From NCBI RefSeq assembly GCF_001922345.1, contig NZ_CP018811.1, positions 620,001-684,000 on the forward strand: 64,000 bases of DNA, given 5' to 3'. Source of the DNA: Paraburkholderia sp. SOS3. GTDB taxonomy: Bacteria > Pseudomonadota > Gammaproteobacteria > Burkholderiales > Burkholderiaceae. This document shows, piece after piece, positions 35,340 through 45,489 of this stretch. The position numbers were made by a program, and so were the translations under genes. The notes beneath the pieces are model-generated. The model saw nothing but the letters and a program-made list of their open reading frames with translations. It was not told the DNA's origin and did no database searches. How positions within the stretch are numbered: position 1 is the first letter of the stretch; every line of letters starts with the position of its first letter.

Positions 35340-35984
35340 ATGACCCTAGCCGCCAAGCCCTTCGCTGCTGCCGTCAACCATCTGCTCGCCCGCGAATCGT
35401 GGGCTCGCGAGCGTCTCGCCCCCTATGCCGGGAAGATCGCCCGGCTGTCGTGCGCTCCCGTCGCCATGACGCTGCTCGTGCAGCCCGACGGCTATGTGGC
35501 CGCCGTCGACGAGGCCGCGGCGCAACAGTTCGATGTCACCGTGTCGGTGCCGGCCGATGCGCTGCCTGTGTTTCTGCAAGGCGGGCAGGCAGCGGTCATG
35601 AAGCATGTGAAGATCGAAGGCGACGCGGAGTTCGCAACCCTGATCGCGAAGCTGGCCGAGCACCTGCGCTGGGAGCCCGAAGAAGATCTTGCGCGGCTGA
35701 TCGGCGATGGGCCCGCGTGGCGTGTTGCGTCGCTCGCGCGCTCGGCCAGCGGGCAGGCGCTGCGTACCGGGCGCAATCTGCTCGACTCGGTCGCCGAATA
35801 CCTGCTCGATGAAGACCCGCAACTCGTGCGGCGCAGCGCGCTCGACGGCTTCAACGCCGAACTTGCGCTTGCCCGCGACACGCTTGCGCGCGTCGAAAAG
35901 CGCATCGAACGTCTCGAACAGAAGGTCGAAGCCCGCGGCAATGCCGCGCCGGGCGCCGCCGCCAATACGCGCGGCACGCGCTAG
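35340..35984 (+). CDS. ubiJ: ubiquinone biosynthesis accessory factor UbiJ (SCP2 domain)
   Basis: This 214-residue protein has an N-terminal SCP2-type lipid-binding domain (about 15-125) and a C-terminal coiled coil (ARVEKRIERLEQKVEAR). UbiJ binds ubiquinone intermediates and with UbiK scaffolds the soluble Ubi complex. The position directly before ubiB (15 bp) and after ubiE matches the E. coli ubiEJB order. The terminator just ahead of it raises the question of where its promoter lies. Confidence 0.9.
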   Translation: MTLAAKPFAAAVNHLLARESWARERLAPYAGKIARLSCAPVAMTLLVQPDGYVAAVDEAAAQQFDVTVSVPADALPVFLQGGQAAVMKHVKIEGDAEFATLIAKLAEHLRWEPEEDLARLIGDGPAWRVASLARSASGQALRTGRNLLDSVAEYLLDEDPQLVRRSALDGFNAELALARDTLARVEKRIERLEQKVEARGNAAPGAAANTRGTR

Positions 35985-35999
35985 TCATCGGGCTCAACC

Positions 36000-37580
36000 A
36001 TGCGTTTTCTGCGCTTTATCAAGATTTTCTTTACCGTCATTCGCTTTGGTCTCGACGAGATGATGCTTAGCCGCATCAACGATCGTCGCGTGCGACTGCT
36101 GCTGCGTGTCACCACGATCGGCCGCAAATTCGACGATCCGCCGGGCTTGCGGCTGCGCCTTGCGCTCGAAAGCCTCGGGCCGATCTTCGTGAAGTTCGGC
36201 CAGGTGCTGTCGACGCGGCGCGACCTGCTGCGCCCCGACATCGCCATCGAACTCGCGAAGCTGCAGGATCAGGTGCCGCCGTTCGACTCCGACGTCGCGA
36301 TCTCGATCGTCGAGCGCTCGCTCGGCGCGCCGGTCGATGCGCTGTTCGACGGCTTCGAGCGCGTGCCGGTCGCAAGCGCGTCGATCGCGCAAGTGCACTT
36401 CGCGACCGTGAAGGCCGGCCAGCATGCGGGCAAGTCGGTGGCGATCAAGGTGCTGCGGCCGAACATGCTGCCCGTGATCGATTCGGACCTGGCGCTCCTG
36501 CGCGATATCGCCGTGTGGGCCGAACGGCTCTGGGCGGACGGCAAGCGTCTGAAGCCGCGCGAGGTGGTGGCCGAGTTCGACAAATATCTGCACGACGAAC
36601 TCGATCTGATGCGCGAGGCCGCGAACGGTAGCCAGTTGCGGCGCAACTTCGCGGGCCTCGATCTGTTGCTCGTGCCCGAGATGTATTGGGAATTCTGCAC
36701 GCCCAACGTGCTCGTGATGGAGCGTATGGTCGGCGTGCCGATCAGCCAGGTGGAGACGCTGCGCGCGGCGGGCGTCGATATTCCGAAGCTTGCGCGCGAA
36801 GGCGTCGAAATCTTTTTCACGCAGGTGTTTCGCGACGGCTTCTTTCACGCGGACATGCACCCGGGCAATATCCAGGTGAGCCTCGATCCCACGCATTTCG
36901 GGCGCTATATCGCGCTCGACTTCGGCATCGTCGGCGCGCTCTCGGACTTCGACAAGAACTATCTCGCGCAGAACTTCCTCGCGTTTTTCAAGCGCGATTA
37001 TCACCGCGTCGCGACGCTGCACCTCGAGTCGGGATGGGTGCCGCCGAACACGCGCGTCGAGGAACTCGAAAGCGCGATACGCGCGGTCTGCGAGCCGTAC
37101 TTCGACCGCGCGCTGAAAGACATCTCGCTCGGCCAGGTGCTGATGCGGCTCTTCTCCACGTCGCGGCGCTTCAACGTCGAAATCCAGCCGCAGCTCGTGC
37201 TGCTGCAAAAGACCATGCTCAATGTCGAGGGCCTCGGCCGTTCGCTCGACCCCGAGCTCGACCTGTGGAAGACCGCGAAGCCGTATCTCGAACGATGGAT
37301 GAACGAGCAGATCGGTCTGCGCGGCTGGTACGAGCGGCTCAAGATCGAGGCGCCGCAGTGGAGCAAGACGCTGCCGCAATTGCCGCGGCTCGTGCACCAG
37401 GCGCTCGCGCATCGGCATGACCCGCAGCAGCGCGGCATCAACGACGAAACAATTCGCCAGATTCTGCTCGAACAGAAGCGCACGAACCGGCTGTTGCAGG
37501 GGCTGTTGATGTTCGGAGTCGCGGTCGGCGTCGGTGCCGTGCTTGCGCGTGCGTGGATCGCGTTTGCGTACGGCGGCTGA
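36000..37580 (+). CDS. ubiB: ubiquinone biosynthesis atypical kinase/ATPase UbiB
   Basis: This 526-residue protein of the ABC1/ADCK/UbiB family supports ubiquinone synthesis as a membrane-bound atypical ATPase. The family KxGQ motif is in [11 protein letters not shown], the A-rich loop is [12 protein letters not shown], the ATP lysine is in VAIKVLRP, and HADMHPGN is the catalytic loop. The C-terminal hydrophobic part ([22 protein letters not shown]) is the membrane anchor. The length is close to E. coli UbiB. Confidence 0.96.
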   Translation: MRFLRFIKIFFTVIRFGLDEMMLSRINDRRVRLLLRVTTIGRKFDDPPGLRLRLALESLGPIFVKFGQVLSTRRDLLRPDIAIELAKLQDQVPPFDSDVAISIVERSLGAPVDALFDGFERVPVASASIAQVHFATVKAGQHAGKSVAIKVLRPNMLPVIDSDLALLRDIAVWAERLWADGKRLKPREVVAEFDKYLHDELDLMREAANGSQLRRNFAGLDLLLVPEMYWEFCTPNVLVMERMVGVPISQVETLRAAGVDIPKLAREGVEIFFTQVFRDGFFHADMHPGNIQVSLDPTHFGRYIALDFGIVGALSDFDKNYLAQNFLAFFKRDYHRVATLHLESGWVPPNTRVEELESAIRAVCEPYFDRALKDISLGQVLMRLFSTSRRFNVEIQPQLVLLQKTMLNVEGLGRSLDPELDLWKTAKPYLERWMNEQIGLRGWYERLKIEAPQWSKTLPQLPRLVHQALAHRHDPQQRGINDETIRQILLEQKRTNRLLQGLLMFGVAVGVGAVLARAWIAFAYGG

Positions 37581-37801
37581 GCGGCCGGTGCGCGACCGTT
37601 GCACTTGATTCCGGCGTTCGCCGCCCCCATTTATTGACTCGGCTATGCGGTACCCCGTGCCGCATCTCGACAAGGTACCCGTGCCGCGCGTCGAAGCACG
37701 GCTCCCCAAGCCTGCTGTCGGCGCGGTTAAACAATCGCGTGCGCTTGCACGCATCGCGCCGGCCGACGCCCGATTTCGGGGGAGTCGACACCGTTTGCGG
37801 C

Positions 37802-37807
37802 TATAAT
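37802..37807 (+). promoter_or_regulatory. consensus -10 box upstream of the FmdB gene
   Basis: A perfect TATAAT lies at 37802-37807, 46 bp before ATG 37854. The -35 region at normal spacing (GGGGAG) is poor, so either an activator helps or the hexamer is fortuitous. It would open a new unit, FmdB-DUF502-aspS, within the 273-bp gap after ubiB. Confidence 0.45.
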
Positions 37808-37853
37808 TCAAGGCTTTGCAAGCGCTTCCAGAATTTCTGTAGGGACAAAGATC

Positions 37854-38273
37854 ATGCCGATCTACGCTTATCGTTGCGAGTCATGCGGTTTCGGGAAAGA
37901 CGTGCTTCAGAAGCTCAGCGACGCGCCGTTGACGCAATGCCCGCAATGCGGGGCCGAAACCTTTCGCAAGCAGGTCACCGCGGCTGGTTTTCAACTGAAA
38001 GGCTCGGGCTGGTATGTGACGGATTTCCGTGGCGGCAACGCGTCTAACAAATCCGCCGACGGAGCCGGCAACGGATCGAATGCGTCCGGCAGCGACGGCA
38101 AAGCCAGCAGCGCCGGCGCGTCGTCCGAGGGCGGCAAGTCCGGCTCGTCGGACAGTGCCGCGGCCGCGTCCTCTAAGCCGGCCGCAACGCCGGCCGGCGG
38201 ATCGAACAGCGGGGCGGCGAGCGGCTCTTCGACCGGATCGACCGCATCATCAGGCAGCGCGAGCAGCAGTTAA
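37854..38273 (+). CDS. FmdB-family zinc-ribbon protein with long low-complexity tail
   Basis: This 139-residue protein starts with the FmdB zinc ribbon MPIYAYRCESCG...CPQCG, with two CxxC knuckles. About residues 60-139 are almost only Ser, Gly, Ala, Lys and Asn (disordered). The family is named after a putative regulator of the formamidase operon of Methylophilus; the real function is unknown. GTAGGGAC precedes the start. Such tails are usual in this group, but this one takes up more than half the protein. Confidence 0.85.
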   Translation: MPIYAYRCESCGFGKDVLQKLSDAPLTQCPQCGAETFRKQVTAAGFQLKGSGWYVTDFRGGNASNKSADGAGNGSNASGSDGKASSAGASSEGGKSGSSDSAAAASSKPAATPAGGSNSGAASGSSTGSTASSGSASSS

Positions 38274-38358
38274 AGCAGTACACAAGCGGTCTTGCTGCCC
38301 GAACGGGTGGCGGCCACGCCGCGCGAGGCAACGTCCGCGCGGATTTCTGGCGAAGCCA

Positions 38359-39018
38359 ATGACGACGAAAAAGACGACGCTCAAATCGGTATTCCTGACC
38401 GGCCTGCTGGTGCTGGTGCCTCTTGCCATCACGCTGTGGGTGCTCGGTCTCATTATCGGGACGATGGATCAGACGCTGCTGCTGCTGCCGCAGGCGTGGC
38501 GTCCCGAAAACCTGTTCGGTTTCCGCCTGCCCGGCCTCGGCGCCGTGCTGACGCTGGCTTTCATCTTCGTCGTCGGCTTGTTGACGCAGAACTTCGTTGG
38601 GCAGAAGCTCGTCAGCTGGTGGGAACTGATCGTCGCGCGCATTCCGGTGGTCGGTCCGCTTTATACGAGCGTCAAACAGGTATCGGATACGCTGCTGTCT
38701 TCAAGCGGCAATGCGTTCCGCAAGGCGCTGCTGATCGAATACCCGCGCCGCGGTTCGTACACGATCGCATTCCTCACCGGCATTCCGGGCGGCGATGTGG
38801 TCAATCACCTGAAGGAGGATTTCGTGAGCGTCTATGTGCCGACCACGCCGAATCCCACTTCGGGGTTCTTCCTGATGGTGCCGAGGAGCGAAGTGATCGA
38901 ACTCGACATGACGGTCGACGCGGCGCTCAAGTACATCGTCTCGATGGGCGTCGTCGCGCCGCCCGCGCCGCAGCCGGTTGCGCCGGCGCGCCGCACGCCC
39001 GTCGAGCCACCCATGTAA
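38359..39018 (+). CDS. DUF502 membrane protein
   Basis: This 219-residue protein has two N-terminal membrane helices ([20 protein letters not shown] and [16 protein letters not shown]). The conserved DUF502 body follows ([20 protein letters not shown], then [27 protein letters not shown]). The function is unknown. A Pro-rich tail ends the protein. It lies 85 bp after the FmdB gene and 64 bp before aspS, an order seen widely in beta- and gammaproteobacteria. Confidence 0.9.
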   Translation: MTTKKTTLKSVFLTGLLVLVPLAITLWVLGLIIGTMDQTLLLLPQAWRPENLFGFRLPGLGAVLTLAFIFVVGLLTQNFVGQKLVSWWELIVARIPVVGPLYTSVKQVSDTLLSSSGNAFRKALLIEYPRRGSYTIAFLTGIPGGDVVNHLKEDFVSVYVPTTPNPTSGFFLMVPRSEVIELDMTVDAALKYIVSMGVVAPPAPQPVAPARRTPVEPPM

Positions 39019-39082
39019 TGCCGGTGCGCGGCGTCCAGGACGGCGCGCACCGTTCACTCACGCAAAACGAAAGACAAACATC

Positions 39083-40885
39083 ATGTCGATGAGATCTGAA
39101 TACTGCGGTCTGGTGACCGAACACCTGCTCGGCCAAAGCGTGTCGCTGTGCGGCTGGGTGCAACGGCGCCGCGACCACGGCGGCGTCATCTTCATCGACC
39201 TGCGCGATCGCGAAGGCCTCGTTCAGGTCGTTTGCGACCCCGACCGCGCGGAGATGTTCAAGACCGCCGAAGGCGTGCGCAACGAGTTTTGCGTGCAGAT
39301 CAAAGGCGTCGTGCGCAATCGTCCGGAAGGCACCGTCAACGCCGGTTTGAAGAGCGGCAAGATCGAGGTGTTGTGCCACGAGCTGACGGTGCTCAACGCA
39401 TCGGTTACGCCGCCGTTCCAGCTCGACGACGACAATCTCTCCGAAACCACGCGCCTCACGCACCGCGTGCTCGACCTGCGCCGCCCGCAGATGCAGCACA
39501 ACCTGCGCCTGCGCTATCGCGTCGCGATGGAAGTGCGCAAGTATCTCGACGCGCAAGGCTTCATCGATATCGAAACGCCGATGCTCACGAAGAGCACGCC
39601 CGAAGGCGCGCGCGATTACCTCGTGCCGTCGCGCGTGAACGCGGGCCAGTTCTTCGCGTTGCCGCAATCGCCGCAGCTTTTCAAGCAGCTGCTGATGGTC
39701 GCGAATTTCGACCGCTACTACCAGATCACGAAGTGTTTCCGCGACGAAGACCTGCGCGCGGACCGTCAGCCTGAATTTACGCAGATCGATTGCGAAACGT
39801 CGTTCCTGAAGGAACAGGAAATTCGCGACCTGTTCGAAGCGATGGTCCGCCACGTGTTCAAGGAAACGATCGGCGTCACGCTGCCCGATCCGTTCCCGGT
39901 CATGCAGTACTCGGAAGCGATGCGCCGCTTTGGTTCGGACAAGCCGGACCTGCGTGTGAAGCTCGAATTCACCGATCTCACCGATGCGGTGAAGGACGTC
40001 GAATTCAAGGTGTTCAGCGCGCCGGCCAACACGAAGGACGGCCGTGTCGCGGCGCTGCGCGTGCCGAAGGGCGGCGAACTCTCGCGCGGCGATATCGACA
40101 GCTATACCGAATTCGTGCGCATCTATGGCGCGAAGGGTCTCGCATGGATCAAGGTCAACGAAGTCGCAAAGGGCCGTGACGGTCTGCAAAGCCCGATCGT
40201 CAAGAACCTGCACGATGCGGCAGTCGCGGCGATCATCGAGCGCACGGGTGCACAGGATGGCGACATCATTTTCTTCGCCGCCGATCGCGCGAAGGTCGTC
40301 AACGATAGTCTCGGCGCGCTGCGCCTGAAGATCGGCCACTCGGAATTCGGCAAGGCGAACGGTCTCGTCGAATCGGGCTGGAAGCCGCTGTGGGTCATCG
40401 ACTTCCCGATGTTCGAGTACGACGAGGAAGAGAACCGCTACGTGGCCGCGCACCATCCGTTCACGAGCCCGAAGGACGAGCATCTCGAGTACCTCGAAAC
40501 GGACCCGGGCCGCTGCCTCGCAAAGGCGTACGACATGGTGCTGAACGGCTGGGAAATCGGCGGCGGCTCGGTGCGTATCTATCAGGAAGACGTGCAGAGC
40601 AAGGTGTTCCGCGCGCTGAAGATCAACGCCGAGGAAGCGCGCCTGAAGTTCGGCTTCCTGCTCGACGCGCTGCAGTACGGCGCGCCGCCGCACGGCGGCA
40701 TCGCGTTCGGCCTCGACCGGATCGTCACGATGATGGCCGGCGCCGATTCGATCCGCGACGTCATTGCGTTCCCGAAGACGCAACGCGCGCAGGATCTGCT
40801 CACGCAGGCGCCGAGCGAAGTCGACGAACGGCAACTGCGCGAGTTGCATATCCGTCTGCGTCAGGCGGAGCAGAAGGCGCAATAA
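39083..40885 (+). CDS. aspS: aspartyl-tRNA synthetase, non-discriminating type
   Basis: This 600-residue class II synthetase has an N-terminal OB-fold anticodon domain (about 1-110), the catalytic core with motif 2 ([18 protein letters not shown]) and motif 3 ([13 protein letters not shown]), and the GAD insertion typical of bacterial AspRS. H32 (RRRDHGG) and G83 (RPEGT) correspond to the residues described for non-discriminating AspRS of Pseudomonas aeruginosa (His31, Gly82); the discriminating E. coli enzyme has Leu in RRRDLGS. It probably charges both tRNA-Asp and tRNA-Asn, the latter corrected by GatCAB. A bidirectional terminator follows. Confidence 0.96.
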   Translation: MSMRSEYCGLVTEHLLGQSVSLCGWVQRRRDHGGVIFIDLRDREGLVQVVCDPDRAEMFKTAEGVRNEFCVQIKGVVRNRPEGTVNAGLKSGKIEVLCHELTVLNASVTPPFQLDDDNLSETTRLTHRVLDLRRPQMQHNLRLRYRVAMEVRKYLDAQGFIDIETPMLTKSTPEGARDYLVPSRVNAGQFFALPQSPQLFKQLLMVANFDRYYQITKCFRDEDLRADRQPEFTQIDCETSFLKEQEIRDLFEAMVRHVFKETIGVTLPDPFPVMQYSEAMRRFGSDKPDLRVKLEFTDLTDAVKDVEFKVFSAPANTKDGRVAALRVPKGGELSRGDIDSYTEFVRIYGAKGLAWIKVNEVAKGRDGLQSPIVKNLHDAAVAAIIERTGAQDGDIIFFAADRAKVVNDSLGALRLKIGHSEFGKANGLVESGWKPLWVIDFPMFEYDEEENRYVAAHHPFTSPKDEHLEYLETDPGRCLAKAYDMVLNGWEIGGGSVRIYQEDVQSKVFRALKINAEEARLKFGFLLDALQYGAPPHGGIAFGLDRIVTMMAGADSIRDVIAFPKTQRAQDLLTQAPSEVDERQLRELHIRLRQAEQKAQ

Positions 40886-40934
40886 TCGCACCGCACCGCC
40901 GACACCGCACGCATCGTGGCTCACGCCACGCACG

Positions 40935-40960
40935 AAAAAGGCGCCCGATGGCGCCTTTTT
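40935..40960. terminator. bidirectional intrinsic terminator after aspS
   Basis: AAAAAGGCGCC (40935-40945), loop CGAT, then GGCGCCTTTTT (40950-40960). The GC core with flanking A and T runs works in both directions. It lies 50 nt after the aspS stop and separates aspS from nudB. Confidence 0.85.
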
Positions 40961-41048
40961 CGCTTTTTGCGTTACATTCGCGGGTGAAGCCTGCTTGCAT
41001 CTGCAGATCGATCGACCTGCGTCGCCGACGCGTTCCGACTGACGACCC

Positions 41049-41537
41049 ATGCCGAAACCGCCGAAGATTCCCGAATCCGTGCTTGTCGTGATCCATACGC
41101 CCGACCTTGACGTGCTGCTGATCGAGCGAGCCGATCGCCCTGCGCTATGGCAATCGGTGACCGGCGCGCGTAACCATGTCGACGAGCCGTTTGCGGAAAC
41201 GGCCGCCCGCGAAGTCGGCGAAGAGACAGGCATTGTCGTCGGCTCGCCCGACGTGCCGCGCGAGGCGCTCGTCGACTGGCAGCACCATATCCAGTTCGAG
41301 ATCTTCCCCGAATGGCGGCATCGTTACGCGCAAGGCGTGACGGTCAACACCGAGCACTGGTTCAGCCTGCAGGTGCCGCGCCGCCTCGAGGTCACGCTCG
41401 CGCCGCGCGAGCACACCGCCCATATGTGGCTGCCGTATCGGGACGCGGCCAACCAGTGTTTTTCGTGGTCGAACCGCGACGCGATCCTGCAGCTGCCCGA
41501 GCGCGTGCTCGGAGCCGGCAAGAGGCGCGGCGCATGA
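41049..41537 (+). CDS. nudB: dihydroneopterin triphosphate diphosphatase (Nudix)
   Basis: This 162-residue Nudix hydrolase, close to NudB, removes pyrophosphate from dihydroneopterin triphosphate in folate synthesis. The Nudix box spans EPFAETAAREVGEETGI. Upstream, VLVVIHTPDLDVLLIERAD and WQSVTGA match NudB. It lies downstream of aspS as in E. coli and many proteobacteria. The stop overlaps the start of clsB as ATGA. Confidence 0.92.
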   Translation: MPKPPKIPESVLVVIHTPDLDVLLIERADRPALWQSVTGARNHVDEPFAETAAREVGEETGIVVGSPDVPREALVDWQHHIQFEIFPEWRHRYAQGVTVNTEHWFSLQVPRRLEVTLAPREHTAHMWLPYRDAANQCFSWSNRDAILQLPERVLGAGKRRGA

Positions 41538-42793
41538 GCGGCGGACGCCGCCGTCTCGCCCACTTCGGACAGACGCTGCTTGGCCGGCGCTACCTGTCGC
41601 GTTATCGGTTCACGACCGGCAACGACGTACGGCTCTTCACGTCGGGCGACCAGTATTTCCGCGCGCTGATCGAACGTATCGACGCGGCCACGCATATCGT
41701 CACGCTCGAAACCTACATCTTCGCCGACGACGACGCGGGCCACGATGTCGGCGCCGCATTGCTGCGCGCAGCGCAACGCGGCGTGTGCGTGCGCGTGATT
41801 ACCGACGGCATCGGCACTCAACGCCTGCCGATGTTCGACGAGTGGGTCGCAGCGGGCATCGAGCATCGCATCTACAACCCGCATCTGTTCGGCCGCTTCG
41901 GCTTCTCGCGCACGCACCGCAAGCTTGCCGTGATCGACGATACCTACGCGTACTGTGGCGGCATCAATATCGTCGACGACTACGACCAGAACGGCACGCG
42001 TCTGCCTTATCCACGCTGGGATTTCGCGGTCGAACTGAGCGGCCCCGTGGTCGCCGACGTGCGCGTCGCGTTCGATCTGCAGTGGCGCCGCATCCGCATC
42101 GGCCATCGCCCAAAGCCCGGGCCCGGCACCGACGGCGCGACCAATGCGCAGGCCGTCACCGACCAGTTCGTGCGCGCGCGCCGCCGCATTCGCGGGGGCG
42201 ACGTCCGCGCGGCGGCGGAGCCGTCCGTCGCCTTCGTCGCGCGTGACAACATCGTGAACCGCCGCGCGATCGAGAAGTCGTATCTGACCGCGATCGGCCA
42301 GGCGCGCGACGAGGTGCTGCTCGCGAACCCGTACTTCATGCCGGGCCGCAAGCTGCGGCGCGCGCTGATTTACGCCGCGAGGCGCGGCGTCGACGTGCGC
42401 CTCGTGGTCGGCAGAAAGGAGTTCGCCATACTCGACTACGCGGTGCCGTTCCTCTACCGCTCGCTGCTGCGAGCCGGCGTGAAGATCGCCGAGTACGAGA
42501 AGACCATGCTGCACGGGAAGGTGGCCGTGGTCGACTCGAACTGGGGCACGGTCGGTTCGTCGAACCTCGACGCGCTGAGTCTCGTGCTCAACAACGAGGC
42601 CAACGTCGTGCTCGTGCTGCACCCGCAGCTCGACCAGCTGCGCGGGGCGATCCTCGCCGCGTTCGCGGAGTCGCGCGGCATCGACGCGGCGCGCTACGAG
42701 GCGCGGCCGCGGTCGGAGCAATTCGTCAACTGGTTTGCGTATCAGGGCTACCGGGTGCTCATGAAGCTGCTGACCGTCGGCGGATACGACTAG
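41534..42793 (+). CDS. clsB: cardiolipin synthase B
   Basis: This 419-residue phospholipase-D-superfamily enzyme has two HKD motifs, HRKLAVIDD and HGKVAVVDSNWGTVGSSN, each with the expected following Asp and Gly/Ser. The short N-terminus without two membrane helices separates it from ClsA. ClsB condenses phospholipids to make cardiolipin. ATG 41534 overlaps the nudB stop. The Arg-rich linker between the two domains (about 195-240) is typical for basic phospholipid-binding surfaces. Confidence 0.9.
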   Translation: MSGGRRRLAHFGQTLLGRRYLSRYRFTTGNDVRLFTSGDQYFRALIERIDAATHIVTLETYIFADDDAGHDVGAALLRAAQRGVCVRVITDGIGTQRLPMFDEWVAAGIEHRIYNPHLFGRFGFSRTHRKLAVIDDTYAYCGGINIVDDYDQNGTRLPYPRWDFAVELSGPVVADVRVAFDLQWRRIRIGHRPKPGPGTDGATNAQAVTDQFVRARRRIRGGDVRAAAEPSVAFVARDNIVNRRAIEKSYLTAIGQARDEVLLANPYFMPGRKLRRALIYAARRGVDVRLVVGRKEFAILDYAVPFLYRSLLRAGVKIAEYEKTMLHGKVAVVDSNWGTVGSSNLDALSLVLNNEANVVLVLHPQLDQLRGAILAAFAESRGIDAARYEARPRSEQFVNWFAYQGYRVLMKLLTVGGYD

Positions 42794-42892
42794 ACGCCGA
42801 AACTGATCTGCAAGCGATGCCGGAAAACAACCAAAATTGCAGACAAATAACTCTAAAAAATTGGCATCGCGCTAGAAATGGATGACGCAAAA

Positions 42893-42923
42893 TTGAAAAC
42901 CTGGTTAGAAAGCCGTTTCTAAT
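42893..42923 (+). promoter_or_regulatory. TetR operator overlapping a promoter
   Basis: TTAGAAA (42905-42911) and TTTCTAA (42916-42922) form a perfect 7-bp dyad around GCCG. It overlaps a possible promoter with TTGAAA (42893-42898) and TCTAAT (42918-42923), spaced 19 bp. A dimer bound there would cover the -10 box. It lies 85 bp before the TetR gene, so autorepression and control of the downstream beta-oxidation genes are the natural reading. The DNA from 42830 to 43000 is AT-rich. Confidence 0.55.
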
Positions 42924-43006
42924 AAAGTCCTTGTTTCGCGGACGACTGCAAACAATAATAGAACGTCCGTTCGATTTCTGTTTCATCACATCAGACGGTA
43001 ATAGCT

Positions 43007-43612
43007 ATGCGAAAAGGCGAACAGACGCGAGCCGCCATTCTCGATGCAGCGCTGGATCTCGCAAGCCGTGACGGACTCGAAGGTCTGACGATCGGCTTGC
43101 TGGCCGAGCGCATGCAGATGAGCAAAAGTGGCGTGTTCGCGCATTTCGGGTCCCGTGAAGATTTGCAGGTCGAAGTGGTGCGCGAGTATCACCGGCGCTT
43201 CGAGGACGAGGTGTTCTTTCCGAGCTTGCGCGAGCCGCGCGGTTTGCCGCGTTTGCGCTCGATGATCTCGCGCTGGATCGAGAAACGCATCCAGGAAGTC
43301 ACGACCGGCTGCATCTATATCAGCGGCGCGGTCGAATACGACGACCGGCCCGACAACCCGGTGCGCGAGCAGCTCGTCTCGAGCGTGACGATGTGGCGGG
43401 CGGCGCTGACGCGCGCCATTGCGCAGGCGATCGACGAAGGCCATCTGCGCGCCAATACCGATGCGCAGCTGATGTTGTTCGAACTGTATAGCTTCACCTT
43501 GGGTCTGCATCATGACGCGCGCTTTCTGCATCTGCCCGATGCCGTGCGTCTGACGTGGGCCGCGCTCGAAAAACTGATCGATTCGTACCAGAGCGAGGGC
43601 GTGAGCCGCTAG
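43007..43612 (+). CDS. TetR-family transcriptional regulator
   Basis: This 201-residue protein has an N-terminal TetR helix-turn-helix (ILDAALDLASRDGLEGLTIG and MSKSGVFAHFGSREDLQ) and an all-helical ligand-binding C-terminal domain. It is 61 bp ahead of an acyl-CoA dehydrogenase gene and heads a beta-oxidation cluster, so a fatty acyl-CoA is a likely inducer, as for FadR- and PsrA-type TetR regulators. This is inferred from context. The palindrome at 42905-42922 is the probable operator. Confidence 0.88.
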   Translation: MRKGEQTRAAILDAALDLASRDGLEGLTIGLLAERMQMSKSGVFAHFGSREDLQVEVVREYHRRFEDEVFFPSLREPRGLPRLRSMISRWIEKRIQEVTTGCIYISGAVEYDDRPDNPVREQLVSSVTMWRAALTRAIAQAIDEGHLRANTDAQLMLFELYSFTLGLHHDARFLHLPDAVRLTWAALEKLIDSYQSEGVSR

Positions 43613-43673
43613 CCGTCAGCAAGCTTGCAACGCCGCGGCGCCCTTGCACCAACCATCTGCATCGGAGACACAC

Positions 43674-45461
43674 ATGGGACAGTACGCCGCGCCGCTGCGC
43701 GACATGCAATTCGTGCTGCACGAGCTGCTGAACGTCGAGGACGAAGTCAGGCAGATGCCGAAGCATGCGGAGCTCGACGCCGACACGATCAACCAGGTGC
43801 TCGAAGAGGCTGGCAAGTTTTGCTCCGAAGTGCTGTTCCCGCTGAACCAGAGCGGCGACAAGGAAGGTTGCACCTACGAAGGCGACGGCGTGGTCACCAC
43901 GCCGGCCGGTTTCAGGCACGCGTATCGGCAATACGTCGAAGCGGGCTGGCCCGCGCTCGCGTGCGACCCCGCCTATGGCGGCCAGGGGCTGCCTGCGTTC
44001 GTCAACAATGCGCTCTACGAAATGCTGAACTCGGCGAACCAGGCATGGGCGATGTATCCGGGCCTGTCGCATGGCGCTTACGAATGCCTGCACGCGCATG
44101 GCACGCCGGAACTGCAGCAGACCTATCTGCCGAAGCTGGTGTCGGGCGTGTGGACCGGCACGATGTGTCTGACCGAGGCGCATTGCGGCACCGACCTCGG
44201 CATCCTGCGCACCAAAGCCGAGCCTGGCGCCGACGGTTCGTACGCGATCACCGGCACGAAAATCTTTATCTCGAGCGGTGAGCACGACCTTGCCGAAAAC
44301 ATCGTGCATCTCGTACTTGCGCGTCTGCCCGATGCGCCGATGGGCACGAAAGGCATTTCGCTGTTCGTCGTGCCGAAGTTCCTGCCCAGCGATGCGGGCG
44401 AGCCCGGCGAGCGCAACGCGGTGAAATGCGGCGCGATCGAGCACAAGATGGGCATCCACGCGAACGCGACCTGCGTGATCAATTTCGACAACGCGAAGGG
44501 CTGGCTCGTCGGCGAGCCGAACAAAGGCCTCAACGCGATGTTCGTGATGATGAACGCGGCGCGCCTCGGCGTGGGTATGCAAAGCCTCGGGCTCACGGAA
44601 GTCGCGTACCAGAACGCACGCGTTTACGCGAAGGATCGCCTGCAGATGCGCGCGTTGAGCGGCCCGAAGGCGCCCGAGAAAGCGGCCGATCCGATCATCG
44701 TGCATCCGGACGTGCGTCGTATGCTGCTCACGCAAAAAGCCTACGCCGAAGGCGCCCGCGCATTTTCATACTGGGCCGCGCTGCAGATCGACAAGGAACT
44801 GTCGCATGGCGATGCCACAGTACGTGCAGAGGCTGCGGATCTGGTCGCGCTGCTTACGCCGATCCTGAAGGCGTTCCTGTCCGATAACGCGTTCGAGGGC
44901 ACCAATCTCGCGCTGCAGGTGTACGGCGGTCATGGTTTTATCGCCGAGTGGGGCATGGAGCAGTACGTGCGCGACTCACGCATCAACATGATCTATGAAG
45001 GCACGAACGCGATCCAGTCGCTCGATCTGCTCGGCCGCAAGGTGCTCGGCGACATGGGCGCGAAGCTGAAGAAGTTCGGCAAGCTCGTCACCGACTTCAT
45101 CGATGAAGAGGGCGTGAAACCCGAGATGCAGGAGTTCGTCAATCCGCTCGCCGACATCGGGGACAAGGTGCAGAAGCTGACCATGGAAATCGGCATGAAG
45201 GCGATGCAGAACCCCGACGAAGTCGGCGCGGCCGCGGTACCGTATCTGCGCACGGTCGGGCATCTGGTGTTCGCGTATTTCTGGGCGCGGATGGCACGGA
45301 TCGCGCTGGACAAAGAAGCGTCGGGCGATCCGTTCTACAAGGCGAAGCTTGCCACCGCGCGCTTCTACTTCGCGAAGCTGCTGCCCGAGACCGCGTCGAC
45401 GATCCGCGCGGCGCGCGCGGGCGCGAAGACGCTGATGGAAATCGACGAAGCGCTGTTTTGA
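43674..45461 (+). CDS. acyl-CoA dehydrogenase (long, about 600-residue type)
   Basis: This 595-residue flavoprotein catalyses the first oxidation of fatty acyl-CoA. The core shows the FAD/substrate motifs MCLTEAHCGTDLG and FISSGEHDLAENI, and YEGTNAIQSLDLLGRKVL supplies the catalytic-base region. An extra N-terminal segment (MQFVLHELLNVEDEV) and a C-terminal helical extension distinguish this class from 380-residue enzymes. ATG 43674 follows GGAGA. The order dehydrogenase, hydratase/dehydrogenase, thiolase, enoyl-CoA hydratase covers a complete beta-oxidation spiral. Electrons would go to ETF. Confidence 0.93.
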   Translation: MGQYAAPLRDMQFVLHELLNVEDEVRQMPKHAELDADTINQVLEEAGKFCSEVLFPLNQSGDKEGCTYEGDGVVTTPAGFRHAYRQYVEAGWPALACDPAYGGQGLPAFVNNALYEMLNSANQAWAMYPGLSHGAYECLHAHGTPELQQTYLPKLVSGVWTGTMCLTEAHCGTDLGILRTKAEPGADGSYAITGTKIFISSGEHDLAENIVHLVLARLPDAPMGTKGISLFVVPKFLPSDAGEPGERNAVKCGAIEHKMGIHANATCVINFDNAKGWLVGEPNKGLNAMFVMMNAARLGVGMQSLGLTEVAYQNARVYAKDRLQMRALSGPKAPEKAADPIIVHPDVRRMLLTQKAYAEGARAFSYWAALQIDKELSHGDATVRAEAADLVALLTPILKAFLSDNAFEGTNLALQVYGGHGFIAEWGMEQYVRDSRINMIYEGTNAIQSLDLLGRKVLGDMGAKLKKFGKLVTDFIDEEGVKPEMQEFVNPLADIGDKVQKLTMEIGMKAMQNPDEVGAAAVPYLRTVGHLVFAYFWARMARIALDKEASGDPFYKAKLATARFYFAKLLPETASTIRAARAGAKTLMEIDEALF

Positions 45462-45489
45462 CCATTGTTCCGAGCGCTGTTCTGAATAC

